A DNA stretch of 64,000 nucleotides from Scandinavium ludwigii_A (GCA_050516505.1 CP191518.1:1922001-1986000); one strand, 5' to 3'. Numbered from the stretch's first letter, positions 1-9,395 are shown. Numbers and translations: made by a program. Notes: a model not told the origin generated them from the letters alone.

Positions 1-43
1 TTTTGCGCTGCATAAGGTTCAACTCAATGACCGGGGAGTCAGA

Positions 44-1744
44 ATGTTGGGTACGTTGATCGCCGATGTCACACATGCGTTGCAGACGACTCCAGGGCTG
101 GCGATTTTTCTGGCCCTGACCTTTGGCTATGGAATTGGTCAGATACGCCTCGGGCCTATTCAGCTGGGTGGTGTCTGCGGCACCCTGATCGCCGCCTTAT
201 TGATTGGTCAGCTTAATATCCCGGTTGAGTCGGGAATTAAGAATGTCTTTTTCATGTTGTTTATCTTCGCCTTAGGTTACAGCGGTGGCCCACAATTTTT
301 TGCCAATCTGAATGCCAGAGGCCTGCAGTTGGGCATTTTTTGCCTGATTGAAGTGGTGGCAGTACTGGCGCTGGTGTTGGCCGCGACGGTGGTGATGCAT
401 CTGGATCCGGGGACCGCGGCAGGGATGATGGCCGGGGCCGCGACCGAATCAGCCGTCGTCGGGACCGCGACGGATGCAATTTCACGTCTCGACCTGCCCG
501 CCCACGAAATCATTCGCTTGCAGGGCAATGTCGTCACGGCCTATTCCATCACCTACATCTGCGGCCTGATCACCATCGTGATCGTGACCAGCCAGCTATT
601 CCCCCTTTTCCTGCGCGTCAATCTGCGTGAAGAAGCCGACAAACTGTGGGTGAGCATGGGCGGGCGCATTGATACCGAAGGGGTTTCTGCTCTGCCCGCG
701 GTCGTCGGGCGCGCTTACATTGTGGAGGGCGGGGCAGGTCAAACCGTCTCTTCCCTCCTGGCGACGCTGGGCCAGCAAAGCAGTATTATCCGCGTTCAGC
801 GTCGTGGCCGGCAGGTGGCACTGTCACCGGACCTCAAACTGCGCCGTGGCGATGAAGTATTGGTGGTGGGTTATCGCGGTTCGATGATTGATATCTCGAA
901 AATGCTGGGCAGAGAAATGCCCGATACCACCTCGCTGAGCGTTGGGCTTGATACCTACAGCGTTGTGCTCCTCGCGCCCGCGATGTTCAACCAGCCGCTT
1001 CAATCGCTGACGTTACCGCCGGGCGTGCATGTTGCCTCCATTGTGAGGGGGGATGCCACGCTTCCTTCACTGCCCGGCACACTGTTGCAGAAACACGATA
1101 TTTTGCAGATTTACGACGCCAGCCCCGGCGGCGGCCGCAGGTCCGCCCCGCAGTTGGGCGTTATCGGCAAAATGTTACCGGACAAACTGGCCAGTAATCT
1201 CGGTATTGCCGGGGTGGCGATTGCGCTGGGCACTATCCTCGGCAGCTTCACCCTGAAAATTGGCGGAATACCTTTCTCCGCAGGCACCGGCGGCGGCGTG
1301 CTGGTTGTCGGGTTGATCCTCGGCTGGTATCACGCCCGTCGCGCCGACCTGCATACGGTCAATTCGGATGCGCTGTCGCTGCTTAAAGATCTGGGCCTCG
1401 CCGGGTTCATTGCCGGTGTTGGCCTGTCATCCGGGCCACAGGCCCTGGCGCTGATTGAACAATATGGCTTTACCCTGCCGGTGCTTGGGGTGGCGATTGC
1501 CGTCATTCCTGCCTCGCTGTCACTGTTGGTCGGCCATTTTTTGCTCAAGCTCAGCCCGCCCGTGTTATTGGGTGCCATCGCTGGGCAGCAGTGCAGCACA
1601 CCCGCATTGAGTGCGATTCAGAACGCGTGTGGAAACTCCACGCCGCTGCTGGGTTACACCATCACCTACGCAATTTCCAACGTCGTGCTCCCATTGATGG
1701 GGCCGTTGATTGTCGGTCTGGCGAGTTCACTCCAGCCCTTATAG
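44..1744 (+). CDS. AspT-type aspartate:alanine exchanger, copy 1
   Basis: A 566-residue inner-membrane protein of the aspartate:alanine exchanger (AAE) family. The sequence shows an N-terminal membrane block (about residues 15-190), a cytoplasmic loop with two TrkA-C/RCK_C-like domains (about 220-285 and 300-365; short cores such as RRGDEVLVVG), and a second membrane block (about 380-566). In this family the protein swaps external aspartate for internal alanine. The start is supported by GGGGAG at 33-38. It lies 38 bp upstream of a paralogue and is followed by aspartate 4-decarboxylase, which supports the aspartate/alanine substrate. The substrate is inferred from family and context; related YidE/YbjL proteins of unknown substrate are the alternative. 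Confidence 0.85.
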   Translation: MLGTLIADVTHALQTTPGLAIFLALTFGYGIGQIRLGPIQLGGVCGTLIAALLIGQLNIPVESGIKNVFFMLFIFALGYSGGPQFFANLNARGLQLGIFCLIEVVAVLALVLAATVVMHLDPGTAAGMMAGAATESAVVGTATDAISRLDLPAHEIIRLQGNVVTAYSITYICGLITIVIVTSQLFPLFLRVNLREEADKLWVSMGGRIDTEGVSALPAVVGRAYIVEGGAGQTVSSLLATLGQQSSIIRVQRRGRQVALSPDLKLRRGDEVLVVGYRGSMIDISKMLGREMPDTTSLSVGLDTYSVVLLAPAMFNQPLQSLTLPPGVHVASIVRGDATLPSLPGTLLQKHDILQIYDASPGGGRRSAPQLGVIGKMLPDKLASNLGIAGVAIALGTILGSFTLKIGGIPFSAGTGGGVLVVGLILGWYHARRADLHTVNSDALSLLKDLGLAGFIAGVGLSSGPQALALIEQYGFTLPVLGVAIAVIPASLSLLVGHFLLKLSPPVLLGAIAGQQCSTPALSAIQNACGNSTPLLGYTITYAISNVVLPLMGPLIVGLASSLQPL

Positions 1745-1782
1745 CTGTCAGGACTTTTCATCCATGTAACTGAGGTTAACCC

Positions 1783-3468
1783 ATGAACTGGTTGCACGAT
1801 TTGTTTCAAAAGTCTCCCGAGATCGCACTGTTTTTCTCGATTGCTGCCGGGTATTACATCGGCAAAATTAAATTTGGGAAGTTTCAGTTAGGTGGGGTAG
1901 CAGGCTCATTACTGGTGGCCGTGATAGTCAGCCAGGTCGGAGTTCAGATCGATCCCGAAGTGAAATCCGTGATGTTTGCCCTGTTCATTTATGCCGTCGG
2001 GTATGAGAGCGGGCCAGATTTCTTCCGCTCGCTGGGCAAGCAGTCCGTCAAAGAAATCATTCTCGCGATGGTGCTTTCCGTGACCGCCCTGGCCACGGTG
2101 GTGCTGTTGGCCCGCTGGTTTGATCTGGATAAAGGTCTGGCCGCAGGGGTTGCGGCGGGGGCTCTGACCCAGTCGGCGATCATCGGTACGGCGGGTGACG
2201 CGATTACCAAACTGGGCCTCGGGGCCGATGAGGTTCAGCGCCTGCAAGGGAACGTGGCGATTGGCTACGCCGTAACCTACGTGTTCGGGTCATTCGGCGC
2301 CATTTTGGTGTGTGTGAATTTGCTGCCGAAATTTATGGGCCGAAGCATTAAAGACGATGCCCTGAAGGCCGAGAACGAGATTCAGGCCGGGGCGAACGTC
2401 TTTGGGCCGGGCCAGGAAGCGGCGGCACCTGATTTAGTGGGCAGGATTTTCAAGCTGCCTGCCGGGATCGCGACCAGCGTGCAGGCCCTCGAAAACAACA
2501 CCGAAGTGCCTATCACCATTGAGCGTGTTAAGCGCGACAAACAAATTCTCGAGCCAAGTCCGGACATGCAGTTACTGCCTGGCGATATCGTGCTGGTGGT
2601 GGGGCGTCGTAACGCGGTGGTCTCCGTTGCCGAAAAATTAGGCAAAGAGATGCACGATGAAGAAGGCATGGAATTGACCATGCAACGTCGCGATGTGGTG
2701 ATCACCAACAAGACCCTCGACAAACGGGCGTTTGGCGAAATCCGTGCAGAAGTGGCACACGATGTACGTCACGGCGTGTATGTCTCGCAGATTTCGCGTC
2801 AGGGTAAAATTCTGCCGCTAGAACCGGAAACTGAGCTTGCGTTGGGCGATATGGTCACTGTGTTTGGTGCGGAGAATGACGTTAAGCGCGTGGTAGACCT
2901 GGTCGGCCATGCCATCGTACCGAGCGCTAAAACCGACTTCGTTTATATGGGCGCAGGCCTGGTGGTCGGGTTGCTGGTCGGGATGCTGACCGCAAAAATC
3001 GGTTCTATTCCATTAACCCTTGGCAGCGGCGGTGGTGCATTGCTGTCTGGTTTGCTTTTCGGCTGGTTCCGTTCGCGTCGACAGTCGTTCGGTTATATGC
3101 CTTCTGGCGCCGTACAAATTCTGAAAGATCTGGGCCTGGCTGCCTTCGTGGTGGTGGTGGGGATTTCTTCCGGCCTGCAGGCGGTACAAACCGTCGAAAG
3201 CCAGGGCCTGAAAATCCTCATCATCGGCGTGGTGGTGACGATCCTGCCATTAATTCTCACCATGTTATTTGGCCGCTATGTCCTTCGCTACGATAACACC
3301 GCCATTTTCGCCGGGGCGCTGAGCGGTACGCGCAGTGCTAACCCTGCCTTCGGTGAAATTCTCGATAAAGCTGAAAACTCAGTCCCAACCGTTCCCTTTG
3401 CTATCACGTACGCCCTCGCCAACGTCTTTTTGACGCTGCTGGGGCCGCTGGTCGTGGCATTGGTTTAA
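1783..3468 (+). CDS. AspT-type aspartate:alanine exchanger, copy 2
   Basis: A 561-residue paralogue of the gene just upstream with the same plan: membrane block, central loop with two RCK_C-like domains (about residues 215-280 and 300-370), second membrane block. The shared FQLGGV-type stretch near residue 29 and the KDLGLA motif in the C-terminal block mark the two as a tandem pair. The loop is more charged than in copy 1 (GKEMHDEEGM region), so the copies have diverged. TGAGGT before the ATG is the ribosome site. It is 80 bp upstream of the decarboxylase, the closer of the two to it. I infer aspartate/alanine exchange; one copy may prefer another substrate. Confidence 0.85.
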   Translation: MNWLHDLFQKSPEIALFFSIAAGYYIGKIKFGKFQLGGVAGSLLVAVIVSQVGVQIDPEVKSVMFALFIYAVGYESGPDFFRSLGKQSVKEIILAMVLSVTALATVVLLARWFDLDKGLAAGVAAGALTQSAIIGTAGDAITKLGLGADEVQRLQGNVAIGYAVTYVFGSFGAILVCVNLLPKFMGRSIKDDALKAENEIQAGANVFGPGQEAAAPDLVGRIFKLPAGIATSVQALENNTEVPITIERVKRDKQILEPSPDMQLLPGDIVLVVGRRNAVVSVAEKLGKEMHDEEGMELTMQRRDVVITNKTLDKRAFGEIRAEVAHDVRHGVYVSQISRQGKILPLEPETELALGDMVTVFGAENDVKRVVDLVGHAIVPSAKTDFVYMGAGLVVGLLVGMLTAKIGSIPLTLGSGGGALLSGLLFGWFRSRRQSFGYMPSGAVQILKDLGLAAFVVVVGISSGLQAVQTVESQGLKILIIGVVVTILPLILTMLFGRYVLRYDNTAIFAGALSGTRSANPAFGEILDKAENSVPTVPFAITYALANVFLTLLGPLVVALV

Positions 3469-3489
3469 TGCAGTTTCGTCAAAATGGTC

Positions 3490-3515
3490 GCCAGCCCTGA
3501 GCACCGCGGGCTGGC
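3490..3515 (+). other. Intergenic hairpin before aspD
   Basis: GCCAGCCC at 3490-3497 pairs with GGGCTGGC at 3508-3515 around a 10-base loop. No T-run follows, so it is not a canonical terminator. It may act as an mRNA-stabilising or processing element between the exchanger genes and the decarboxylase. Confidence 0.5.
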
Positions 3516-3548
3516 AATGTAATCTGTCAATGATTCAGGAGTAGTGAC

Positions 3549-5213
3549 ATGGATTTTAGCGATTCGGAAAAACTCGCGCTATTAAGCCCTTTTGAACTGA
3601 AAGATGCACTGATGCAGCGTGCCGTTCAAAGCAATCAGTTGATGTTAAACGCAGGCCGTGGGAACCCGAACTTCCTCGCAACGACCCCACGCCATGGCTT
3701 CTTCCAGTTTGGCCTGTTTGCGATGACAGAAGCCGAGCGTTCTTACCGTTACATGGAACATGTTGGCGGATTCCCTCAGCGCGAAGGGATCGAGGCACGC
3801 TTCGAACTGTTCGCCAAACAACATGAAACAGTGCCTGGGGTCCGTTTTATTGAGTCCGCCGTGTCGTATATCCGCGACCAGATGGGTCTGAACGCGGGCG
3901 ATTTCATCTACGAGATGTGTGAAGCGATTCTGGGCTGTAACTACCCGGTGCCGGACCGGATGCTGACGATGAGTGAAGAGATTGTCGGCAAGTACATCCA
4001 CAAAGAAATGATTGGTAATTATCCTTTCGTTGGAAAATTCGACATGTATGCGCTGGAAGGCGGCACGGCGGCGATGACGTATCTGTTCGCCAGCCTGAAA
4101 TCGAACCATGTCATCAATGAAGGCGATACGATTGCGCTCGGGATGCCGATCTTCACGCCATACATCGAGATCCCGGAGCTGAGTGACTACAACCTCAAAA
4201 CGATTCATATCGATGCGCCGCAGTCGAACAACTGGCAGTACACGCGCGAAGAGCTGGATAAATTGCTGGATCCGAAGGTTAAAGCCTTCTTCCTGGTGAA
4301 CCCGAGCAACCCGCCATCGGTTAAAATTGACGACGATTCGCTGCGCTATATCGCCGAAATCGTGAAAAAACGCCCAGACCTGATCATCCTGACGGACGAT
4401 GTTTACGCCACCTTTGCCGATAATTTCGTTTCGCTGTTTGCGATTTGTCCTTACAACACCATCCTGGTGTACTCCTTCTCCAAATACTTCGGCGCAACGG
4501 GCTGGCGTATGGGGATTGTGGCGACCCACGAAAACAACATCATTGATGCGGCGATCGCGGCGTTGCCAGAAGCCAAACAGAAACAGCTGGATAAACGCTA
4601 TTCCTCCATCACCACCACGCCACGCAGTCTGAAGTTTATCGACCGTCTGGTGGCGGATAGCCGTACCGTGGCGCTGAACCATACCGCCGGGCTTTCAACG
4701 CCAATCCAGGCGCAGATGACGTTGTTCTCGCTCTTCTGTCTGATGGATGAGCCGGATGCGTATAAAGCAGAAATGAAACGTATCGTATTGCGCCGTAAAG
4801 AAGCGCTTTACCGTGAGCTGGGTCTGCCAATGCCGTATGACGCCAACTCGGTACGTTATTACCACCTGCTGGATCTGCAAGAGCTGGCAGAAGAAATGTA
4901 CGGGAAAGATTTTACCAAGTGGATGATAAGCCAGATGAAACCGAATCAGGCGCTCTTCCGCCTGGCCGAGGAGACAGGTGTCATTCTGCTGCCAGGTAAA
5001 GGATTTGGCACCACCGACCCCTCATGGCGTGTCTCGCTGGCCAACCTGAATGAATATGACTATGCCAATATCGGTAAAGCGATACGCAAACTGGCAGAAG
5101 AGTATTATCAATTGTTTGTTCAGGCGACCGGGGCGAAGGTAACGCCGCCTGCGGCCAAAGCCGTTAAAACGATTGAAAATGCCACTGTGAAAGCGAAAGG
5201 CAAAAAGAAGTAA
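3549..5213 (+). CDS. aspD: Aspartate 4-decarboxylase (PLP enzyme)
   Basis: A 554-residue fold-type I PLP enzyme that converts L-aspartate to L-alanine and CO2 in the cytoplasm. Visible family marks are the NPSNPPS motif in the large domain, an aspartate pair (LTDDVYA) expected to hold the pyridine nitrogen, and the Schiff-base lysine Lys312 in SFSKYFGATGWRMG. Length fits the family (about 530-550). The C-terminus carries an unusual Ala/Lys-rich tail (KAKGKKK). AGGAG upstream supports the ATG. With the two upstream exchangers it can consume an intracellular proton per aspartate and export alanine, giving acid tolerance and proton-motive force; that pathway is known for AspD/AspT in other bacteria and inferred here. 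Confidence 0.93.
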   Translation: MDFSDSEKLALLSPFELKDALMQRAVQSNQLMLNAGRGNPNFLATTPRHGFFQFGLFAMTEAERSYRYMEHVGGFPQREGIEARFELFAKQHETVPGVRFIESAVSYIRDQMGLNAGDFIYEMCEAILGCNYPVPDRMLTMSEEIVGKYIHKEMIGNYPFVGKFDMYALEGGTAAMTYLFASLKSNHVINEGDTIALGMPIFTPYIEIPELSDYNLKTIHIDAPQSNNWQYTREELDKLLDPKVKAFFLVNPSNPPSVKIDDDSLRYIAEIVKKRPDLIILTDDVYATFADNFVSLFAICPYNTILVYSFSKYFGATGWRMGIVATHENNIIDAAIAALPEAKQKQLDKRYSSITTTPRSLKFIDRLVADSRTVALNHTAGLSTPIQAQMTLFSLFCLMDEPDAYKAEMKRIVLRRKEALYRELGLPMPYDANSVRYYHLLDLQELAEEMYGKDFTKWMISQMKPNQALFRLAEETGVILLPGKGFGTTDPSWRVSLANLNEYDYANIGKAIRKLAEEYYQLFVQATGAKVTPPAAKAVKTIENATVKAKGKKK

Positions 5214-5241
5214 TCAAGTAGGGCAGTACATATGGAATAAC

Positions 5242-5273
5242 AGGCAGTGCCCCTTTGGGGCACTGCCTTTTTT
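5242..5273 (+). terminator. Rho-independent terminator after aspD
   Basis: AGGCAGTGCCCC (5242-5253), loop TTT, GGGGCACTGCCT (5257-5268), then a T-run. It is a near-perfect 12-bp stem that ends the exchanger-decarboxylase unit. Confidence 0.93.
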
Positions 5274-5314
5274 ATGGCGTGGTGATGTAATGCTGCTCGT
5301 GGCAGGGATTCCCT

Positions 5315-6502
5315 TTATCTTCCGGGGCTCGTCAGCCTTGATACAAAGGCGATGCTGCACATGATGACACACGCCGCCAACAAGACCATGTTCTGAAGAC
5401 CGACGACCGCTAACATCTGCCCTCCGGCAAGGGCTCCGGTGCCTATCGCTGCATTGAAAATGGCGACGTAAATGGCTGACGCGGGCTGTGCAGCATTACC
5501 CGCACTACGCAGCAACCATGTCTGCAACCCTACGAACACAATTGCGATACCCCCGCCCCATATTGCGAGCAACACACCTGTGAACCAGAGAGGGAATGAT
5601 GCAAAGCTCTTCATACCCAGCCCCCCAAGCGAAACGGCACTGAGGAACAGTGACGTCAAAATCAGGACTTTGATATATCGGTCTATTAACTTACCGGCAA
5701 TGATATTTCCCATTAATCCGGACAGGCCAGAAATCAGCAGCAGGCCAGAGATTGACGCCATCGGTACACCCCGGGTTTTTGTCAGCAGGGGGTCGAGGTA
5801 AGTAAATGCCGCAAAGTGAGCTGAAATAATGCAGGCAGTTGCAGCATACAGAGAAAGGAGCACTGGATTTTTAATGATGTTGCGGTAAACACCTAGCCTC
5901 ACTGGCTGAGGCGCCGCCAGCGTGGGCAGCGTCCAGAATAAAGCGCAGGCGGTGGCCAATGACAACAATGAAATCGCGATAAACGCATGGCGCCATCCTG
6001 CCATGCCGGCAATAAAGCTGGACAACGGCACACCCAAAACGCTGGCGGCCGAAACGCCGCCAAAAATGATCGACGTGGCTAATCCGAGTTGGCCTGTTGG
6101 CACAAGCTGCGCGGCCGCTGTGCCAATTAATGCCCAGAAAGCACCGTGTGCCAGTGCGCCTGCCATACGCGCAGTCATGAATGCGTTCATTGTGTGAGAC
6201 TGCGTCGCGAGCAGACAGGAGAGTGCCAGGATCAGCATCAGAGCAACAAGTAAGGCCTTACGGGAGATTCGCACTGGCATGGCGCCAGACAGAAACGCTG
6301 CCAGCGCGGCAACCCAGCCGTAAGCGGTCACCACAAGGCCCGCACCCGATTCAGTCTGATTCAGATCTTTCGCTAGCATGCTGAGCATGCCAACAGGTGC
6401 AAGTTCGCTGGTTACAATGGTAAATGCACTGATTCCAAGCGCTATTACTGCCAACCAGGCGCGTGTTGGTGCCGGGCTTACCTGTAAAAGGGTGTCGTTC
6501 AT
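5315..6502 (-). CDS. MFS exporter, DHA1/sugar-efflux-like
   Basis: A roughly 395-residue major facilitator with 12 predicted helices, resembling the AraJ/SotB/YdhP branch of drug and sugar efflux permeases. Seen: an Asn/Glu-containing first helix (TSELAPVGMLS), the R-x-SRK loop after helix 2, and RLTSPGR at the C-terminus. I chose the ATG at 6502 (MNDTLLQVS) rather than one 23 codons upstream because the upstream extension is Pro/Lys-rich and the family begins close to helix 1. It is divergent from a LysR regulator that probably controls it. Substrate unknown. Confidence 0.8.
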   Translation of the reverse strand: MNDTLLQVSPAPTRAWLAVIALGISAFTIVTSELAPVGMLSMLAKDLNQTESGAGLVVTAYGWVAALAAFLSGAMPVRISRKALLVALMLILALSCLLATQSHTMNAFMTARMAGALAHGAFWALIGTAAAQLVPTGQLGLATSIIFGGVSAASVLGVPLSSFIAGMAGWRHAFIAISLLSLATACALFWTLPTLAAPQPVRLGVYRNIIKNPVLLSLYAATACIISAHFAAFTYLDPLLTKTRGVPMASISGLLLISGLSGLMGNIIAGKLIDRYIKVLILTSLFLSAVSLGGLGMKSFASFPLWFTGVLLAIWGGGIAIVFVGLQTWLLRSAGNAAQPASAIYVAIFNAAIGTGALAGGQMLAVVGLQNMVLLAACVIMCSIAFVSRLTSPGR

Positions 6503-6727
6503 GTCATAAGTACTCTTAAAAATACTGGGAGAAAGGGGTAAAGGATGTTTCGTGGGCGGGTTCAGTTTCATACCTTCAAACGTGTAACGTTCTCTGGCAA
6601 CAAGAATGACAGGTAAAGCGAGAGTGTGTTTGCATGTATATCTCCTTGTGTGGACTGCAGTATCATCCGACTAAATAAGATAAAACAGACCTGAAAACGG
6701 AGAGCCGTTTTCCATAAATGGAAAATC
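6503..6727. promoter_or_regulatory. Divergent promoter region, MFS exporter / LysR
   Basis: A 225-bp, AT-rich gap between divergent genes, the usual place for LysR autoregulation and target activation. It contains no other gene. GAAAACGGAGAGCCGTTTTC (6694-6713) is an inverted repeat with GAAAACGG/CCGTTTTC arms and a four-base centre, 15 bp before the LysR start; it is a candidate operator. Confidence 0.5.
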
Positions 6728-7618
6728 ATGAAAGCAGACTTTAACTGGGACGACGTGCGGATATTTTTGGCGGTTGCCCGCATCGGTACGCTGAGTGGCG
6801 CAGCAGACACCCTGGGTATGGGCATTGCTACCCTCTCACGGAAGTTGGATCGCTTTGAGAAATCGCTCGGGATGCCACTGTTCAGCAGGCATCAGAACGG
6901 CTATCGACTCACGGATGATGGCGAGGCGCTTCTGGAGCGAGCGGAGGCACTTGAGCATGCGGGGCTTGCATTAGGAGAGTCGGCAAAACTGCAGGGTAAC
7001 GTTGCCGGGGTTGTCCGTCTGGCGACATCGGACAACCTGGCCACGCATGTTATTCTGCCTTCGATGAAGGGCATGCTGGAAAAATATCCCGACTTACGAG
7101 TGGAAGTCCTCAGCGGTGTGCAGTCAGTCAATTTGCATCGGCGGGACGCAGATTTGGCAATACGTATGGTCAAACCTGAAAGTGGGAATCTGACGTTGAA
7201 GCGGCTCGGAACGGTGGGGTTTGGATTATACGGTGCCGATGAATATCTAAAAATGACGGAGGATGGGCTCCCCGGATTATCGTTAAGTCACGCTCAATAT
7301 GTGGGCTGGTCAGAATCTCACCAGCACTTGCCTGCCGCACAATGGGTAACACGCACGCTTCGCGGCAGGCCATGTAGAGTGGAGGCAAACTCTCTGGTGG
7401 CACAGTTAGCGGCAGTGTCATCAGGCCTTGGTTTGGGCGTTTTGCCACACTTTATGGCAAGGAGAAACGGCCTGTACTGCGTGAATCCAGATATCTGTGA
7501 TCAGACATTATGGCTGGTTATGCACTCTGACTTAGCCAGTTCACGGCGAGTCAGAGTGGTTGCAGACCATTTGATTGCCTTATTTGATGAGGTTAAAGCT
7601 CAATTGACGCTGCCATGA
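6728..7618 (+). CDS. LysR-family transcriptional regulator
   Basis: A 296-residue LysR regulator: N-terminal winged helix-turn-helix (about residues 6-65, with GTLSGAADTLGMG and the SRKLDRFEKSLG recognition/linker segment) and a C-terminal periplasmic-binding-like effector domain (about 90-290). Length is normal. It is divergent from the MFS exporter and is likely its regulator. Downstream, only 44 bp separate it from the convergent peroxidase gene. The effector is unknown. Confidence 0.88.
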   Translation: MKADFNWDDVRIFLAVARIGTLSGAADTLGMGIATLSRKLDRFEKSLGMPLFSRHQNGYRLTDDGEALLERAEALEHAGLALGESAKLQGNVAGVVRLATSDNLATHVILPSMKGMLEKYPDLRVEVLSGVQSVNLHRRDADLAIRMVKPESGNLTLKRLGTVGFGLYGADEYLKMTEDGLPGLSLSHAQYVGWSESHQHLPAAQWVTRTLRGRPCRVEANSLVAQLAAVSSGLGLGVLPHFMARRNGLYCVNPDICDQTLWLVMHSDLASSRRVRVVADHLIALFDEVKAQLTLP

Positions 7619-7662
7619 TCATTTTATGACGAGTTCCAGCCTCTGCTTGAACGAAAGAACGC

Positions 7663-8145
7663 TTAGCGTTCAAGTGCCGCAAGGATGACGGGTTCCATTT
7701 TCTCTGGAGTGGTGAACGGGGCAAAACGCTTGAGCGGTTTACCGTCGCGTCCGATCAGGAATTTAGTGAAGTTCCACTTTATCCGTCCGCCCAGCACGCC
7801 GGGCAATTCCGCTTTCAGGTAACGAAACACCGGGTGCGATGCGGTGCCGTTGACCTCCACTTTCTCGAACATCGGGAAGCTTACGCCGTAATTGATGTGA
7901 CAGGTCTGGGCGATGTCGTCGGCGTCGCCGGGTTCCTGTTTGCCGAACTGGTTACAGGGGAAGCCCAGCACCACCAGACCTTGAGCGGCGTATTTCTTAT
8001 AGAGCGCTTCGAGGCCTGCGTATTGTGGCGTGAATCCACAATGGCTGGCGGTGTTAACCACCAGAACCAGCTTGCCTGCATAGTCGGCCATAGAGACAGG
8101 CTCTCCACGCAGGCTTGTGGCAGAAAGTTGATGAAAGGGGGTCAT
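7663..8145 (-). CDS. Glutathione/thioredoxin peroxidase family protein
   Basis: A 160-residue member of the glutathione peroxidase family with a thioredoxin fold. The peroxidatic Cys36 lies in NTASHCGFTPQ, and the other active-site motifs are present: GFPCNQFG (Gln) and KWNFTKFL (Trp, Asn). No signal peptide, so cytoplasmic. Bacterial members with a cysteine rather than selenocysteine usually take electrons from thioredoxin and reduce lipid or organic hydroperoxides, like E. coli BtuE. This is a BtuE-like protein in a different place from E. coli btuE. It sits between the LysR gene and ychF, in its own unit. Confidence 0.88.
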   Translation of the reverse strand: MTPFHQLSATSLRGEPVSMADYAGKLVLVVNTASHCGFTPQYAGLEALYKKYAAQGLVVLGFPCNQFGKQEPGDADDIAQTCHINYGVSFPMFEKVEVNGTASHPVFRYLKAELPGVLGGRIKWNFTKFLIGRDGKPLKRFAPFTTPEKMEPVILAALER

Positions 8146-8248
8146 GTCGGGGTCCTCAACGCGGAATCAGGGTGTCGTCGATATTGCCACGCAGTGCTTT
8201 ACACGACGGTGGTGATTAACCTTACATCCCTGCCAACTAAAACGGCCA

Positions 8249-8277
8249 TAAAAAAATCCACGCCGAAGCGTGGATTA
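8249..8277 (-). terminator. Terminator of ychF
   Basis: Read on the minus strand: ATCCACGC, short TTCG-type loop, GCGTGGAT, then a T-run. It lies just beyond the ychF stop and terminates the pth-ychF unit. Confidence 0.88.
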
Positions 8278-8303
8278 TCTCGAGATACTGCGAAAGCCAG
8301 AGC

Positions 8304-9395
8304 TTAGACGTTGAACAGGAAGTTCATCACGTCGCCATCTTTAACGATGTAGTCTTTACCTTCTGCGCGCATTTTACCGGCTTCTTTAGCACCTTGCTCA
8401 CCCTTGAAGGTGATGAAGTCTTCGTAGGCGATGGTCTGCGCACGGATGAAGCCTTTTTCGAAGTCGGTGTGGATTTTACCCGCAGCCTGTGGGGCGGTCG
8501 CGCCGACAGGAATGGTCCACGCGCGAACTTCTTTCACGCCAGCGGTGAAGTAGGTTTGCAGGTTCAGCAGTTCGTAACCGGCGCGGATAACGCGATTCAG
8601 ACCCGGCTCTTCAATGCCCAGCTCAGCCATGAATTCGTCACGGTCGGCGTCGTCCAGTTCAGCGATGTCGGATTCGACAGCGGCACATACGGCAACCACC
8701 ACAGAACCTTCAGCGTCGGCGATTTTGCGCACCTGGTCGAGGTACGGGTTGTTCTCGAAACCGTCTTCGTTGACGTTCGCGATGTACATGGTTGGCTTCA
8801 GGGTCAGGAAGCTCAGGTATTTGATGGCGGCTTTGTCTTCTTCAGACAGGTCCAGCGCGCGCAGCATACCAGCGTTTTCCAGTTGCGGCAGGCATTTTTC
8901 CAGTGCGGCCAGTTCAGCTTTCGCGTCTTTGTCGCCGCCTTTCGCGCGTTTTTGTACGCGGTGGATAGCACGTTCGCAGGTGTCGAGGTCAGACAGGGCC
9001 AGCTCGGTATTGATAACGTCAATATCATCAGCCGGGTCGACTTTGTTATTCACGTGGATGATGTTGTCGTTTTCAAAGCAACGCACCACGTGGCCGATGG
9101 CTTCGGTTTCACGGATGTTGGTCAGGAACTGGTTGCCCAGGCCTTCACCTTTGGATGCGCCTTTCACCAGACCGGCGATGTCGACGAATTCCATGGTAGT
9201 CGGCAGAATACGCTGCGGCTTGACAATTTCAGCCAGCGCATCCAGACGCGGATCGGGCATCGGCACGACACCGGTGTTCGGCTCGATGGTACAGAACGGG
9301 AAGTTGGCCGCTTCGATACCGGCTTTAGTGAGCGCATTGAACAGGGTGGATTTGCCGACGTTAGGCAGGCCGACGATACCGCATTTAAATCCCAT
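8304..9395 (-). CDS. ychF: Ribosome-binding ATPase YchF
   Basis: A 363-residue OBG-family P-loop protein, exactly E. coli length. Seen: Walker A GLPNVGKST (G1), DIAGLVKGASKGEGLGN (G3 and switch), a central coiled-coil insertion (about 125-200), and the C-terminal TGS domain ending in DGDVMNFLFNV. YchF/OLA1 proteins bind and hydrolyse ATP rather than GTP and associate with ribosomes; they negatively influence the oxidative stress response. The start is the ATG at 9395 (MGFKCGIVG), preceded by AAGGTG; an ATG four codons upstream is not used by homologues. It follows pth, as in E. coli. Confidence 0.97.
   Translation of the reverse strand: MGFKCGIVGLPNVGKSTLFNALTKAGIEAANFPFCTIEPNTGVVPMPDPRLDALAEIVKPQRILPTTMEFVDIAGLVKGASKGEGLGNQFLTNIRETEAIGHVVRCFENDNIIHVNNKVDPADDIDVINTELALSDLDTCERAIHRVQKRAKGGDKDAKAELAALEKCLPQLENAGMLRALDLSEEDKAAIKYLSFLTLKPTMYIANVNEDGFENNPYLDQVRKIADAEGSVVVAVCAAVESDIAELDDADRDEFMAELGIEEPGLNRVIRAGYELLNLQTYFTAGVKEVRAWTIPVGATAPQAAGKIHTDFEKGFIRAQTIAYEDFITFKGEQGAKEAGKMRAEGKDYIVKDGDVMNFLFNV

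Noticed and set aside
3645..4682. 345-codon open frame antisense to aspD
   Set aside because: It lies fully opposite a well-conserved PLP enzyme, has no family motifs, and reflects codon bias of the sense gene.
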